DNA of 64,000 nucleotides from Bremerella sp. P1 (GCF_028748185.1 NZ_CP118164.1:2108001-2172000), one strand, 5' to 3'; shown: positions 35,157 through 44,763, counted from the first letter of the stretch. Numbers and translations are program-made. Notes: a model not told the origin generated them from the sequence alone.

Positions 35157-36557
35157 ATGACCGCCATTGTTGCCATTTTTGTTCTCGTCGGCCTGGTATG
35201 GGGAACCATCCTGGCCACGCGTGGCAACTTGCTCTTGGCCTGCGTCGGTCTGCTGATCGCGACCGCGACTGCCGGTGTTTATTTTCTGCAATTCGACCTG
35301 GGTGGTATTACCCTCTCGATTGACCGCTTGGCGATTGTCGGCCTGGTTGCCGCGTTTATCTTTCAGTGGAAGTTGGGAAAGATCGAGGTCCGTCCCTGGA
35401 TGGCAATCGATACCGTCATCGCCATCTTCTTTGGCGTGCTGTTCTTCAATACGTTTACCCATGACTTTCGCAACATCGAACCAGGCCAGGTTCCGCCGGT
35501 TCAGCATCTGATCAACGGCTACTTGATTCCCCTGACGGTCTACATCGTCGCGCGAAACTTGAAGTACGATGAAAAGCAGATCGACTGGTTTCTGATGGCA
35601 ATGACCGCGTTTGGTGTTTACCTCGCGGTAATCGGCATCTTGGAAGGACTTGGGCTCTATGGATTCGTCTTCCCTCGCTACATCGCCGATCCCAAGATTG
35701 GTCTGCACTTTGGTCGTGCTCGCGGACCAATGGTTCAATCGGTGAGCTACGGCGTCTACTTATGCGGATGCCTGCTGACAACGTGCCTGCTTTGGACGCG
35801 GGCCTCCAGCAAGTGGAAGTGGTTTATCCTCAGCCTGATTCCGCTGTTCCTGGCGGCCATATTTTTCACGAAAACACGAACCGTCTGGGCTGGCTGCGGC
35901 TTGAGCTTGATGGCGGGCATCTTCCTGACCATGCAAGGTAAGACGCGGACCGTGCTTATCACCGGCATGATTGCCTGTGGTCTGCTGGCCGTGGTTGCCA
36001 AGTCGGATGCGATCATGGGACTGCAGCGGGAAGGCTCGGTTCAAGACACGCGTCGCTCGGTCAGTATGCGAGCCAGCTTTACGTACGTTTCATGGGAGAT
36101 GTTCCTCGATCGACCGGTCTTGGGACACGGCTTCAGTCAGTTCAAGAAGGCCAAGCTACCGTATCTTGCCGATCGCAATGTCGACCTGGTTCTCGAATCG
36201 ATTCGCGACTACGACCATCACAACACGTTCCTCAGTGTGCTGTGCGACCTGGGCCTGATGGGCTTTATTCCGTTTCTCGCGATGTATGGAATGTGGTTGC
36301 GTAACGGCTGGCGGCAGGCCCGCAGCAATTCGCCTGAGTGGGCAAAAGCCGTCGGCACCCTAGGCGTCGGCGTCGTCCTGATTGCCGTCTGCCAGATGAT
36401 CGGTCACGAAATCACCTTTATGCCGTACGACCATCTATTGATCTTCCTGGTCGCCGGCATGAACGCTGCCCTGGCCTATGACTTTGGCCTGGTGAAGCGA
36501 ACCCAACGAACTACCCCACCTACACCCTGGCAACACCAGGCCGCTGCTCGAGGTTAA
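35157..36557 (+). CDS. O-antigen ligase/Wzy-like polysaccharide polymerase
   Basis: 466 residues with about 11 membrane segments. The Wzy_C-type region has KTRTVWAGCGLSLMAG, RASFTYVSWEMFLDRPVLGHG and the loop with DYDHHNTFLSVLCDLGLMGF, where Arg and His residues are typical of O-antigen ligases and polymerases. It probably joins repeat units on the outer face of the membrane. It lies 62 bp after the Wzz-like gene and 7 bp before the WecG-type gene. Confidence 0.9.
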   Translation: MTAIVAIFVLVGLVWGTILATRGNLLLACVGLLIATATAGVYFLQFDLGGITLSIDRLAIVGLVAAFIFQWKLGKIEVRPWMAIDTVIAIFFGVLFFNTFTHDFRNIEPGQVPPVQHLINGYLIPLTVYIVARNLKYDEKQIDWFLMAMTAFGVYLAVIGILEGLGLYGFVFPRYIADPKIGLHFGRARGPMVQSVSYGVYLCGCLLTTCLLWTRASSKWKWFILSLIPLFLAAIFFTKTRTVWAGCGLSLMAGIFLTMQGKTRTVLITGMIACGLLAVVAKSDAIMGLQREGSVQDTRRSVSMRASFTYVSWEMFLDRPVLGHGFSQFKKAKLPYLADRNVDLVLESIRDYDHHNTFLSVLCDLGLMGFIPFLAMYGMWLRNGWRQARSNSPEWAKAVGTLGVGVVLIAVCQMIGHEITFMPYDHLLIFLVAGMNAALAYDFGLVKRTQRTTPPTPWQHQAAARG

Positions 36558-36564
36558 CCGCACG

Positions 36565-37356
36565 ATGAGTTCTGACCGCATTGAAATGTTTGGTATCGAG
36601 ATCGATTCGCTCCGCATGAGTGGGGCTGTCGATCGGTTGATGAACTGGTGCAACAGCGAAACCGATGCCGCGTGCCGCTTTGTCGTTACGCCGAATGTCG
36701 ATCACACGGTACTGCTGCAAACCAGTGCTCCCCTTCGTGATGCCTACCGCGATGCTGACCTCGTGCTGGCCGACGGCTGGCCGGTGGTGTTTGCTTCGCG
36801 ACTATTTGGCAAACCGCTTCCCGAGCGAGTTACTGGCAGCGACCTGATCCCTGCCCTGTTCCGCGCCGCTGACAAATCGGCCCCGCTGAAAACCTTCCTA
36901 CTAGGGGCTGCCCCTGGGGTCGCTCAGCGAGCTGCCGTCAATGTCCACAAGCAATACCCCAACGTGCAGATCGTGGGAACCTACAGTCCGCCACTGGGCT
37001 TCGAGAACGATCCAGAAGAGAATCAGCAGATCCTGGAACGCATCGCTGATGCCCAGCCACAGCTGCTAGTGATTGGGCTGGGGGCTCCTAAACAAGAACT
37101 GTGGATCCATAACGTCCGTCACCAAGTGGCCGCCAAAGTGGCCGTTTGTGCTGGTGCAACCATCGACTTCTTAGCCGGCGAAAAAAGCCGAGCTCCCAAG
37201 TGGATGCAGCGAACCGGCCTGGAGTGGGCCTACCGTATCGGCACCGACCCGAAACGCTTGGCCAAGCGTTATGCCAAGGATGCGGTCGTCTTTCCACGCA
37301 TCCTCTGGAACGAATGGATGAAGCCGGGCCTGCGTCGCCCCGACTTTTCCAAATAG
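36565..37356 (+). CDS. WecG/TagA/CpsF family glycosyltransferase
   Basis: 263 residues, family length. The pattern is clear: FVVTPNVDHTVLLQ, YRDADLVLADGWPVVFASRL, RVTGSDLIP, FLLGAAPGVAQRAA, GLGAPKQELWI and GATIDFLAGEKSRAPKWMQ. It transfers N-acetylmannosamine or its uronic acid (GT26) to a lipid-linked sugar, an early step of repeat-unit assembly. It is part of the sigma-54 operon. Confidence 0.95.
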   Translation: MSSDRIEMFGIEIDSLRMSGAVDRLMNWCNSETDAACRFVVTPNVDHTVLLQTSAPLRDAYRDADLVLADGWPVVFASRLFGKPLPERVTGSDLIPALFRAADKSAPLKTFLLGAAPGVAQRAAVNVHKQYPNVQIVGTYSPPLGFENDPEENQQILERIADAQPQLLVIGLGAPKQELWIHNVRHQVAAKVAVCAGATIDFLAGEKSRAPKWMQRTGLEWAYRIGTDPKRLAKRYAKDAVVFPRILWNEWMKPGLRRPDFSK

Positions 37357-37456
37357 CACCATCCCTCTATAGTTGCGACAAGGAAGTCGAATCATTCACT
37401 CGCTTTTTGGGGAGTCCCCCAGAAGTCTGAGCTGCAAGTAACAAGAAGGATAGATC

Positions 37457-38692
37457 GTGCGTCGCGCGCTGGTATTGGTGGTTGATGGTTGGGGAGCCGG
37501 GTTTCTCGGTTGTTACGGGAACTCGTGGCTCGATACACCGGCGCTCGATCAGTGGGCTTGCCAGTCGGTCCTCTTCGAGCAGTGCCTGTCGGAGTGCCCT
37601 GCCCCACTGGACCTCTATCCGCATTTGTTTGAAGGCTCTCATCCAATTGGTCCCGTCGAGCCCAACGGCTTGATGAGTGCCCTGGCCGATGCCGACATTC
37701 CGGTGCACCTTCTTTCTGACGACCCGCGCTTACTCGAGCTACGCGACACAACTCGGCTCACTTCGGTCGAAACGTTTCCCGGAGTTGCCGAAGAGGCAGC
37801 TAATTCGCCAGAAGAAACGACAATCGCTCGCTTCGCTGGAGTCCTTCTCGATTGGCTCGAAGAACCAGCACGCGAGGAGATCATCTGGGCTCATGCCCGC
37901 GGGCTGCTGGGTCCATGGGATGCCCCGTACAGCTTTCGGGAAGATCTCGCCGACGAAGAGGATCCCGATCCGCCAACCATGGTGCACCCTCCCTTCGAAC
38001 GTGAAAACCGCGAGTTCGATTCCGACCATGTCCTGGGCATCACCCAGGCCTATGCTGGCCAGGTCACCGTGCTCGATATGCTGCTTGGGGAACTCCTGGC
38101 GACCATCGAAGAGCTACCTGAGGACCAACAGCCGCTGGTTGTGTTGACCTCGACCGGTGGTTATCCGCTCGGTTTGCATGGACAGATCGGACGCGATGAC
38201 GAATCGACGGTACGTCTCTACAGCGATACGCTGCACGTGCCTCTCTTGATTCGTCTGCCTGGCGGGAAAGATGGCCTGGCTCGCTGCCAAGGCCTCGCAC
38301 GACTGGGTGATATTCTTCCAACGATCGCACAGACATTCGGACTGGAAGCATCCCCCCAGGAAGGGCTCAACTTGCTTGAAGTCCGTCTGAGGGACGAGCG
38401 TGAGTTCGTCCTGTGCGGGGTGGCCGATCAGCGATGTTTCCGCTGCGATCATTGGAGCCTGCGATACCACCTGCCTGACTTAGAGACTCCGCTGGATGAG
38501 ATCGACATCCACCAGATTGCGACTGAGTTGTTTGTCAAACCTGACGATCGCTGGGATGTGAACAACGTTGCTGACCGCTGCAAGAATATCGCGGAGGCAG
38601 GCCTGCAAACAGCGTTGGCGATGGAACACGCCTATCGCAATAATCTGCCGCTGCCGGAACTGCCGGAAGAACTTCGCACGGTCGTGCAGTAA
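37457..38692 (+). CDS. sulfatase-fold protein lacking the formylglycine site
   Basis: 411 residues from a GTG. The start (ALVLVVDGWGAGFLGCYGN, then LDTPALDQWA) and GQIGRDDESTVRLYSDTLHVPLLIRLPGG belong to the sulfatase/alkaline-phosphatase fold. Where active sulfatases have CxPSR it has CPAPLDLYPHL, so no formylglycine can form. There is no signal peptide, so it should be cytoplasmic. It follows the WecG-type gene by 100 bp and converges with the next gene (3 bp). A phosphotransferase or a binding protein for sulfated or phosphorylated glycan precursors are possible roles; neither is shown. Confidence 0.8.
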   Translation: MRRALVLVVDGWGAGFLGCYGNSWLDTPALDQWACQSVLFEQCLSECPAPLDLYPHLFEGSHPIGPVEPNGLMSALADADIPVHLLSDDPRLLELRDTTRLTSVETFPGVAEEAANSPEETTIARFAGVLLDWLEEPAREEIIWAHARGLLGPWDAPYSFREDLADEEDPDPPTMVHPPFERENREFDSDHVLGITQAYAGQVTVLDMLLGELLATIEELPEDQQPLVVLTSTGGYPLGLHGQIGRDDESTVRLYSDTLHVPLLIRLPGGKDGLARCQGLARLGDILPTIAQTFGLEASPQEGLNLLEVRLRDEREFVLCGVADQRCFRCDHWSLRYHLPDLETPLDEIDIHQIATELFVKPDDRWDVNNVADRCKNIAEAGLQTALAMEHAYRNNLPLPELPEELRTVVQ

Positions 38693-38695
38693 CGA

Positions 38696-41600
38696 CTACT
38701 GGAAGCGTGGGAAGCGTGGCGTGTAGCTGCGGAAGGTCTCGAGCCAGGTCTTGGTTTCTGGCTCTTCCTTCGGAGCATTCTTCTGAGCCATCGATGCCGC
38801 GCGGGTCTGTTCGAGTTGCTGCGCGAGGGCTGGAGAGATGGGCACATGCCGCTCGAGGAACTTCACCCAGTAGCTACCCAACAGGCGATGGCAATCGCCG
38901 ACGTCAGCCTGTTGGTATTTGGCATAAGCGAGCGTAACCAACTTGTTGAGTTGGTTGATCTCGTTGTCGCGGAAAGCAACATCATAGACTTCGATTCGAT
39001 CGACCAGAACGTTGCCTTCGCCCATCATGTCGAAACCGATCTTGGCACGTTCCAATTCCGGTGGAAGATCGAGCACAGGGTAAGCGAACTCGCTCCACTC
39101 CGACTGTAGCGGGAACGGGGTGCCTGAGCCAACCGAGACCGGACGGTAAACATTCTGACTGCCAATGTAGCCATCCAACACAATCCTTAGGTTGGGCTGA
39201 ATGTTGCGACCATCGTTCATCAGGTGCATCTTGAGCATCATCCGCCGACTATCGGGGATTTCGAGCTCCTCACTCCGCGCCCATACGACCTGGCCATTAC
39301 TTTGCATTCGTAGCGATTGCAGGCCTTCGTAGACCTTCACTTTTTCGAGCCCAATCGTTGTGCCGGGCTGATTGCTGATCGTCCAGCCGGGGATCTCGCC
39401 ACCAGTCGATGCCTGCTCGAAGTTGCCATTGGAAAGGATCGCAACCGGAGGCATCGCCCGGATGCTTCGCAGGCGTAGTGCCAACGCATCCAGCTTTTCA
39501 CGCATCGTTCGCATCACCCCGGTAGGCAGATACACCTTCGCCCCGGTGATGGCGACATCGTAGACGTTCACCTTACAGGCAATCAAACCGTACGCCGGGA
39601 TCGTGACGCTCCATTGGCTTTCTCCCTTGGGCTGCGGGCCGCGAGAGATCTGGCTGTTCGCCAGAGGAGTAATCACACCATTGCCAGGCAGTTGCACCGT
39701 GAGAGATGCATTCAAATCCCATGGCGTTGGGTTGACGAAGTAAAGCGTTGTCTCACTTCCGGCGGATAGCTTGCGGATCACCAGCGGCTGCGATTGGGGT
39801 ACGTTCAAGCGATGGTAGTTGCCACGCGGCAGTTGTTTATAGACAGACAGAAATTCGTGCAGTGACTGATCCTGCCCCATCGGCACCATCCACCCACCAT
39901 AGAAGATCGAGAGATCGTCTTCCTGGGCCAAATGCTCGACCAGCGGACGCCGCACTTCGGCGCCGCTGCCAGCGAACTGCGAAGCAATCCAGGTAAACGT
40001 TCCGTCACGCCCAAAGGGTTTGGCTTGATCGAAGCCGGCGACATGTAGCGTATCAGGCACATGGAAGTGCATCACGCTGCGATTGTCTTCGTCGCCGTAG
40101 GAAACCTCTTCTTCTCGTGCCGCTTGGTAATGAGCGTACCAGCGGGCTCGCTTCTCGTTCCCTTTCGGGCGAACGAAGTTGGTTTCCAGCAATGCGATGT
40201 TTGGGTGAGCCTTGTAACGCTTGGCATCAATACCCAGTTCCAGCAGAACATCGGTCGTGGTTACCGTACGAGGCAGCTCAGGCGTCAGTCGTTCTTTGGC
40301 ATGCGGTCCGTGGAAGCAGCCAGCCGTGTTCAGGTACAACACGGCATTTGAGTTGGCACTTCGCAGAATGGTCGCCAGGCGGGCATGCAGTTGAAACATC
40401 CGCTGGCCACGCCACTTGAGCCACTCTTGCCATTGTTCTTCCAAAACCCAGTTGCTGCGGGTTTTCACATCGCCAGGGAGATTCGCGAAGACTTGCTGCT
40501 GCACTGGCGGCAAGGTCTGCGCGAACAACAACAGGGTGTTCTCGTCCATGCCCCACTGGGGACCCGGCAACAAGGCAAACCCATCGCCGTCTAAGTTCAG
40601 CGAAATGCCGGCGAAGGATGGGTGATGGCCATATCGAGAGACGAAGTCGAGCACCAGATCGCTAATGGCCTGCTGAACGTCTTCGTTCAATGGATTGTAA
40701 TAGGCCCCTTCACCCACCGACGAGCCGAGCTGATCCATTGCCGGCTGGCCAAGATGGTTCAGCGGCGCGGCATAGTTTGGATCGGCGGAAGTCACACGGG
40801 CTTCTTCCAGGCGGACAATCGGAGCATTCAATTCCATCGCCGGAATGAGTCGCAAATTGGCTCGATCGAACTGCCGGAATAGAAGTTCGGCGATATCCTT
40901 CTTGAAGGGATCGCGACCGTCATCAAAGAACAACCCCTTGTCGAATTTCGGAGTCGAGCGGAAGTGAGGGCTCGGATAAAGGGCTCCTCCTTCACTCATT
41001 ACGCTTACGCAGGCGGCGTTGAAACCGACGCGTTTCATGTGCTCGACAACACGGTTGCTCCCTTCCAGGAACGTGAGCCAGTCTTCCAGCGATCGGTTAG
41101 AGGCCGCGTTTAGGTCTTCTGGGGCGCCGAATCCCTTGGCAAACAGGGGCTTATCCCAAAAAGCAATCGCCAGACGATCATCGTCGGACGTGGTGGCGTC
41201 GGCTGGTGTTTCGTTTTCATCCCCAGACATGACCGGTCGACCTGCCAACACACTAATGCGTCCAAAGGTCGAAGGCTTCTCGGCATCACGGCAGGTCAAC
41301 AACAGCATGGGCGTGTTGGTACGCGGCCAGAAGACGAGTCGGTGCTTGGCTTCGCCTGGCTTATCCCCTGGCTGCGGCTGCGGAACTTCAACGCCGGAGT
41401 CGATTCCAATCGGGGTGATCATGCCGGCGGCGTCGGGCTCGACAATGCTGATGCCTAAGCTTTGTGCCAGGTCGGTCGGGTATTCCACCTCAACCACCAA
41501 CGGTGTGCCCATCGTCTCGATTGGCAAAGGATACGCGTGCCATCCGCCCGGCTGCAATTGCTGCCACTTACGATCGTTATGATCAACCGTCTTTGTCAGG

Positions 41601-42625
41601 TTGTTGTGCAGCTCGGATGTCTTCGACTTGATCCATGGATTGTAGGAAGCCAGCTTCGAGAGCCTTGGCCACCAGTCAGCATGCGTTGGATCGAATGAGG
41701 CCAACATACGAGGTTCTTCCGTGCTGGGCACGTACTGAAGCTCGGGATCGATCACCACAAACTGTAAGATGCGTTGGTGAGTCGGCTTGGAAGCGAAAAC
41801 CAGGCTGCTCAGCCGCTGTTCCGTCATCGTGATGGCGAGTTCGTACACGCCTTCTTCGGCCGGTACTTCGACTTCGACGGCCTCGCCCAGGTCGATCTTC
41901 CCTTGGGCATCAACCGTACTGGTGAACTTCTTTTCCCAGATCGATCGGCCGGCACGCGCAGGACGCAAGCGAACCAAGGTCTCGACCGTCGTTCCGGTGG
42001 GGAACTGGGTACGATAGCCGGTAATGCTTGCTCGTAACGGTTCTTTTGGTGAGAAGACCAGGTGATCGCGATAGAGCTCGGCTCGGATAATATCGCCGGG
42101 AGCACGCTGCACCAGGATGCGTGAGCCCTGGTCGTCGAGTGCCGCCTGGTAGGGCTGCTGCAACAGCGATGTCACGGGGATGGAAATGGGCGCGATCTGA
42201 TCGTTTGGACTACCTGAGAGTTGGATCGTGAGCTGAGCCCCAGGCGGAGCTTCGATCTGAACATCAAATCCGTCGTAGATACGCGGAGTGAGATGATTAA
42301 TCTCGATCCGCCCTCGAGCCGGTTGGACGGCTCTGGCTTCATCGGCTTCCATACCGAGTAGATGGACCAGGCGAATCTTACCGGCCGTCAACGAGATATT
42401 CCCTCGCCAACGCTTTTCGGAATTACCGCCCCAGGCGATTCGCAAGGTGCTGCGAATGGTTTCGACCGGTACGTCCGCTTGAGCATGCGACTTGGCAGTT
42501 GCCAACAGCGCAACGAGCAACGCACAGAACGACGCAAACCGTCGCGCGAACTTCCTATTCGCGTGTCGGCGCAGACGATCGGAGTGCTGTCGGCCGGGAC
42601 TTCCCTGTACCAGTCGTTCCAGCAT
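38696..42625 (-). CDS. very large secreted protein with glycoside-hydrolase-like middle and carbohydrate-binding-like end
   Basis: 1,309 residues from the ATG at 42625; a TTG at 42673 is nearly at the predicted transcription start (TATAAT at 42683-42688, minus strand) and is less likely. The signal peptide has a long basic n-region and ends near SHAQADVP. The first ~430 residues are beta-rich. The middle (about 520-900) looks like a GH10/GHL-type barrel: FNAACVSVMSEGGALYPSP, FDRANLRLIPAMELN, FAGISLNLDGDGF and NAVLYLNTAGCFHGP. Residues about 1100-1260 resemble a jelly-roll carbohydrate-binding module (SNGNFEQAS, IPGWTISNQPG, GNVLVDRIEVYDVAF). Polysaccharide processing is likely by association; no catalytic pair was assigned. 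Confidence 0.8.
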   Translation of the reverse strand: MLERLVQGSPGRQHSDRLRRHANRKFARRFASFCALLVALLATAKSHAQADVPVETIRSTLRIAWGGNSEKRWRGNISLTAGKIRLVHLLGMEADEARAVQPARGRIEINHLTPRIYDGFDVQIEAPPGAQLTIQLSGSPNDQIAPISIPVTSLLQQPYQAALDDQGSRILVQRAPGDIIRAELYRDHLVFSPKEPLRASITGYRTQFPTGTTVETLVRLRPARAGRSIWEKKFTSTVDAQGKIDLGEAVEVEVPAEEGVYELAITMTEQRLSSLVFASKPTHQRILQFVVIDPELQYVPSTEEPRMLASFDPTHADWWPRLSKLASYNPWIKSKTSELHNNLTKTVDHNDRKWQQLQPGGWHAYPLPIETMGTPLVVEVEYPTDLAQSLGISIVEPDAAGMITPIGIDSGVEVPQPQPGDKPGEAKHRLVFWPRTNTPMLLLTCRDAEKPSTFGRISVLAGRPVMSGDENETPADATTSDDDRLAIAFWDKPLFAKGFGAPEDLNAASNRSLEDWLTFLEGSNRVVEHMKRVGFNAACVSVMSEGGALYPSPHFRSTPKFDKGLFFDDGRDPFKKDIAELLFRQFDRANLRLIPAMELNAPIVRLEEARVTSADPNYAAPLNHLGQPAMDQLGSSVGEGAYYNPLNEDVQQAISDLVLDFVSRYGHHPSFAGISLNLDGDGFALLPGPQWGMDENTLLLFAQTLPPVQQQVFANLPGDVKTRSNWVLEEQWQEWLKWRGQRMFQLHARLATILRSANSNAVLYLNTAGCFHGPHAKERLTPELPRTVTTTDVLLELGIDAKRYKAHPNIALLETNFVRPKGNEKRARWYAHYQAAREEEVSYGDEDNRSVMHFHVPDTLHVAGFDQAKPFGRDGTFTWIASQFAGSGAEVRRPLVEHLAQEDDLSIFYGGWMVPMGQDQSLHEFLSVYKQLPRGNYHRLNVPQSQPLVIRKLSAGSETTLYFVNPTPWDLNASLTVQLPGNGVITPLANSQISRGPQPKGESQWSVTIPAYGLIACKVNVYDVAITGAKVYLPTGVMRTMREKLDALALRLRSIRAMPPVAILSNGNFEQASTGGEIPGWTISNQPGTTIGLEKVKVYEGLQSLRMQSNGQVVWARSEELEIPDSRRMMLKMHLMNDGRNIQPNLRIVLDGYIGSQNVYRPVSVGSGTPFPLQSEWSEFAYPVLDLPPELERAKIGFDMMGEGNVLVDRIEVYDVAFRDNEINQLNKLVTLAYAKYQQADVGDCHRLLGSYWVKFLERHVPISPALAQQLEQTRAASMAQKNAPKEEPETKTWLETFRSYTPRFPRFQ

Positions 42626-42682
42626 AACGCTGCATATCTCGGAGGAACGGAATAATGTGTCCTGATTGGACAATGGCCGCGG

Positions 42683-42688
42683 ATTATA
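42683..42688 (-). promoter_or_regulatory. -10 element (TATAAT) before the large secreted protein
   Basis: Perfect TATAAT on the minus strand, about 58 bp before the ATG at 42625. No good -35 match is seen at the right distance. It supports that ATG as the start. Confidence 0.4.
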
Positions 42689-42786
42689 GACAGAGAACGG
42701 AAATCGCTGCCAGAGCGAAATTAGATCGTGTCACCGCTTCCTCGCAACAGAGTGCGAAGGTGCTTGTTTTAGATCGGCGAGAGCGC

Positions 42787-42929
42787 CGGGTGGTTGAGAA
42801 ACAGGGTAAAGGAGAGAAACTCTCCAATACCCAGTTCTGGAGAATTCTCGTGCGATATTTCTCAACCACCCGTGATCCGCGCTTCTCGCTATGGCGACCG
42901 CCGAGAACAGGACACTCGGCGGGATCGCC
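42787..42929. other. highly structured intergenic element (nested inverted repeats)
   Basis: CGGGTGGTTGAGAAA (42787-42801) and its exact complement (42858-42872) are 15-bp arms enclosing 56 bp. Inside lie GGAGAG-AAA-CTCTCC (42811-42825), CCAGTTCTGG (42831-42840) and the 10-bp palindrome GAGAATTCTC (42840-42849). A second stem follows: GGCGACCGCCGAG (42893-42905) with CTCGGCGGGATCGCC (42915-42929), with a 2-base bulge. No coding potential or T-run. It could be a non-coding RNA, a processing site or a small repeat element. Confidence 0.6.
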
Positions 42930-42992
42930 CGGGAGGGTGACTCATAGAGCGGCTTCCGGCTATTGGGAAACCGCGTTAAGTTCAAATGTGGT

Positions 42993-43307
42993 TTAGCTTT
43001 CTGTTGTGGCACTATCGGGTGCGGCGGTACGACGTCGGCGACGCTTTGGCTTGGCGGCACCCCATTCCTTGGTCAGCGTTTCAAAGACCTCTGGAGATTC
43101 GTAGCGGATGATCGTCTTGCCTTCGGGCATAGGACCGATCAAACCACGGAAAACAGGCATGCCACGCAGTGCGAGATCGGTGCTGCTGTCTTCGGTACCG
43201 ACTTGGGAGTGCATCTTGAGCAGTGGCTCGGCCGATTCGTAGTCTTTGATTCGGATCTCGCCGTTTGCCCCACGGGTCACCACTCGGAAGGTGTCTTTCT
43301 TTGCCAT
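42993..43307 (-). CDS. small hypothetical protein with basic C-terminus
   Basis: 104 residues from the ATG at 43307; GAGGAGG lies 11 bases upstream. An in-frame ATG at 43343 precedes that ribosome site and is rejected. The middle (FRVVTRGANGEIRIKDYESA, then SPEVFETLTKEWG) is compact and soluble. The tail has a run of six basic residues (KPKRRRRRT) followed by Ala, Thr and Ser, suggesting nucleic-acid or membrane-surface binding. I do not recognise a family. The structured element at 42787-42929 lies directly downstream. Confidence 0.75.
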   Translation of the reverse strand: MAKKDTFRVVTRGANGEIRIKDYESAEPLLKMHSQVGTEDSSTDLALRGMPVFRGLIGPMPEGKTIIRYESPEVFETLTKEWGAAKPKRRRRRTAAPDSATTES

Positions 43308-43806
43308 ATCTACCAATGCCTCCTCAATTCCAACTGGCCACATTGCCTTTCACACAAGCAGGTATCGGAACGTGTGCTAGCGAAGCCAAACCTTTTTCTG
43401 ATGGGAAGTTACATCAGTATTCATAGGCACAGAGCGAACAGCCCGCATATCGTGCAGTTTCGGAAGAGAGACTTGTAAAGCGTACCTTGGTAGTCATTCG
43501 CACAGCCGTCGCAACAACACGCCTGACGCTATATCCATTCGCGCAGACTACGCAGAACCCCTCCTCAGTGCCGCACAACACCCCGCAACGGAATTCATCG
43601 CCATTGTGTTTTTTTGTTGCACTTTTACAAATCGGACGTAAAATAGTCAAAAACTCCGGTTTTCCTCTATACCGGCCCTGGGTAGTCGCAAAGTCGGAGC
43701 CGCTATCGGGCCAAGGCGAGTCAACATTCACTCCTCAGATTCCTGCTTCGTCCTGGTCGATTCAGTTATTCCTCATCTATCCATTCCTTGCTCGGAGACC
43801 GCTTTC
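43308..43806. other. divergent intergenic region (499 bp)
   Basis: No gene is called; frames on both strands at 43414-43731 and 43487-43849 have unlikely composition and no start signals. A probable promoter for the DUF1559 gene lies at 43617-43644. Confidence 0.5.
43617..43644 (+). promoter_or_regulatory. sigma-70-like promoter upstream of the DUF1559 gene
   Basis: TTGCAC (43617-43622) and TAAAAT (43639-43644) are 16 bp apart in an AT-rich stretch, about 160 bp before the start codon. The -10 matches 5/6; the -35 is weak. Confidence 0.35.
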
Positions 43807-44763
43807 ATGCACAAGAAATCTGGCTTCACGCTCGTCGAGTTGTTGGTAGTGATCGCCATTATTGGCGTGTTAATCGCCTTGTTATTGCCTGCGGTACAGC
43901 AAGCCCGCGAAGCAGCTCGACGTATGCAGTGCACCAACCAACAAAAGCAATTGGGCTTGGCGATTCACAATTATCACGACACCTTTGGCAGCTTTCCTCC
44001 CGCAGCCATTTGGCTGGGTTCAGGCACGCAAGCGCCAGAGAACGGTCGCGATGGCAATTGGGGAGCGACTTGGGCGTTGATGTTGCTGCCATTTATTGAG
44101 CAGGACAATCTTCACGCTCAGTACAACTTTGGGGTCATCGCCCGTAATGGCAATGCGACCAGTGGGAATAACCAGGTAACTCGTCAACGTCCCGACGCTT
44201 TTCTTTGCCCAAGTCATCCCGATGTCACGGGACGCTTGACGCAAGACTTCAATGGCTTTTCCAAAGTCAATTATGCCGTCAGCCTGGGTGCCGCGCGACA
44301 ATGGCGACGAACGGACTTCAACAACAGCGCCCGCAAGGGTGCGTTCAGCTGCGTCGAGCAGTATGGTGCCAACTTTCGTGACATGACCGACGGAACCTCT
44401 AACTCGATCATATTGAGCGAGATCTTCATCGTCAGTTCCGGCGGCGACGACCGCGGTGCCTGGGGTTGGAACACCGGTGCCACATTCAATGGTCGCAATG
44501 GCTCGAACATCCTAACACCGAATGATAATCAGCAGTACGACTCGTCGCACTACTCCTTCAATTCGACCTCGCAAACCATCTATGGAATGAACAGCAACCC
44601 CGACACGCTCGACGGTTGTGTTGCCGCTCGCAGCTTCCATCCAGGTGGCGTGGTTATGTGCTTGGGTGATGCCAGCTGCCAATTCGTGGCCGAGACGATT
44701 GACGAAACCATCTACGTTAACGCTTTGGCCATCGCTGACGGCAATCCGACCCAACTTCCTTAA
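43807..44763 (+). CDS. DUF1559 protein with prepilin-type N-terminus
   Basis: 318 residues. The N-terminus KKSGFTLVELLVVIAIIGVL is a type IV prepilin cleavage/methylation site (cleaved after Gly, then Phe, with Glu at +5) followed by a hydrophobic helix. The next block QQAREAARRMQCTNQQKQLG and the C-terminal FHPGGVVMCLGDASCQFV are DUF1559 signatures. Planctomycete genomes carry dozens of these pseudopilin-like proteins, thought to be surface or secretion-related. It stands alone, with its own promoter candidate and a strong terminator. Confidence 0.95.
   Translation: MHKKSGFTLVELLVVIAIIGVLIALLLPAVQQAREAARRMQCTNQQKQLGLAIHNYHDTFGSFPPAAIWLGSGTQAPENGRDGNWGATWALMLLPFIEQDNLHAQYNFGVIARNGNATSGNNQVTRQRPDAFLCPSHPDVTGRLTQDFNGFSKVNYAVSLGAARQWRRTDFNNSARKGAFSCVEQYGANFRDMTDGTSNSIILSEIFIVSSGGDDRGAWGWNTGATFNGRNGSNILTPNDNQQYDSSHYSFNSTSQTIYGMNSNPDTLDGCVAARSFHPGGVVMCLGDASCQFVAETIDETIYVNALAIADGNPTQLP

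Noticed and set aside
42673-42673. TTG start for the large secreted protein
   Set aside because: It would lie about 10 bases from the TATAAT element, leaving almost no leader; the ATG at 42625 still gives a full signal peptide.
43414-43849. Two overlapping frames on opposite strands before the DUF1559 gene
   Set aside because: Neither has a ribosome site or family character, and a promoter candidate for the DUF1559 gene lies inside them.
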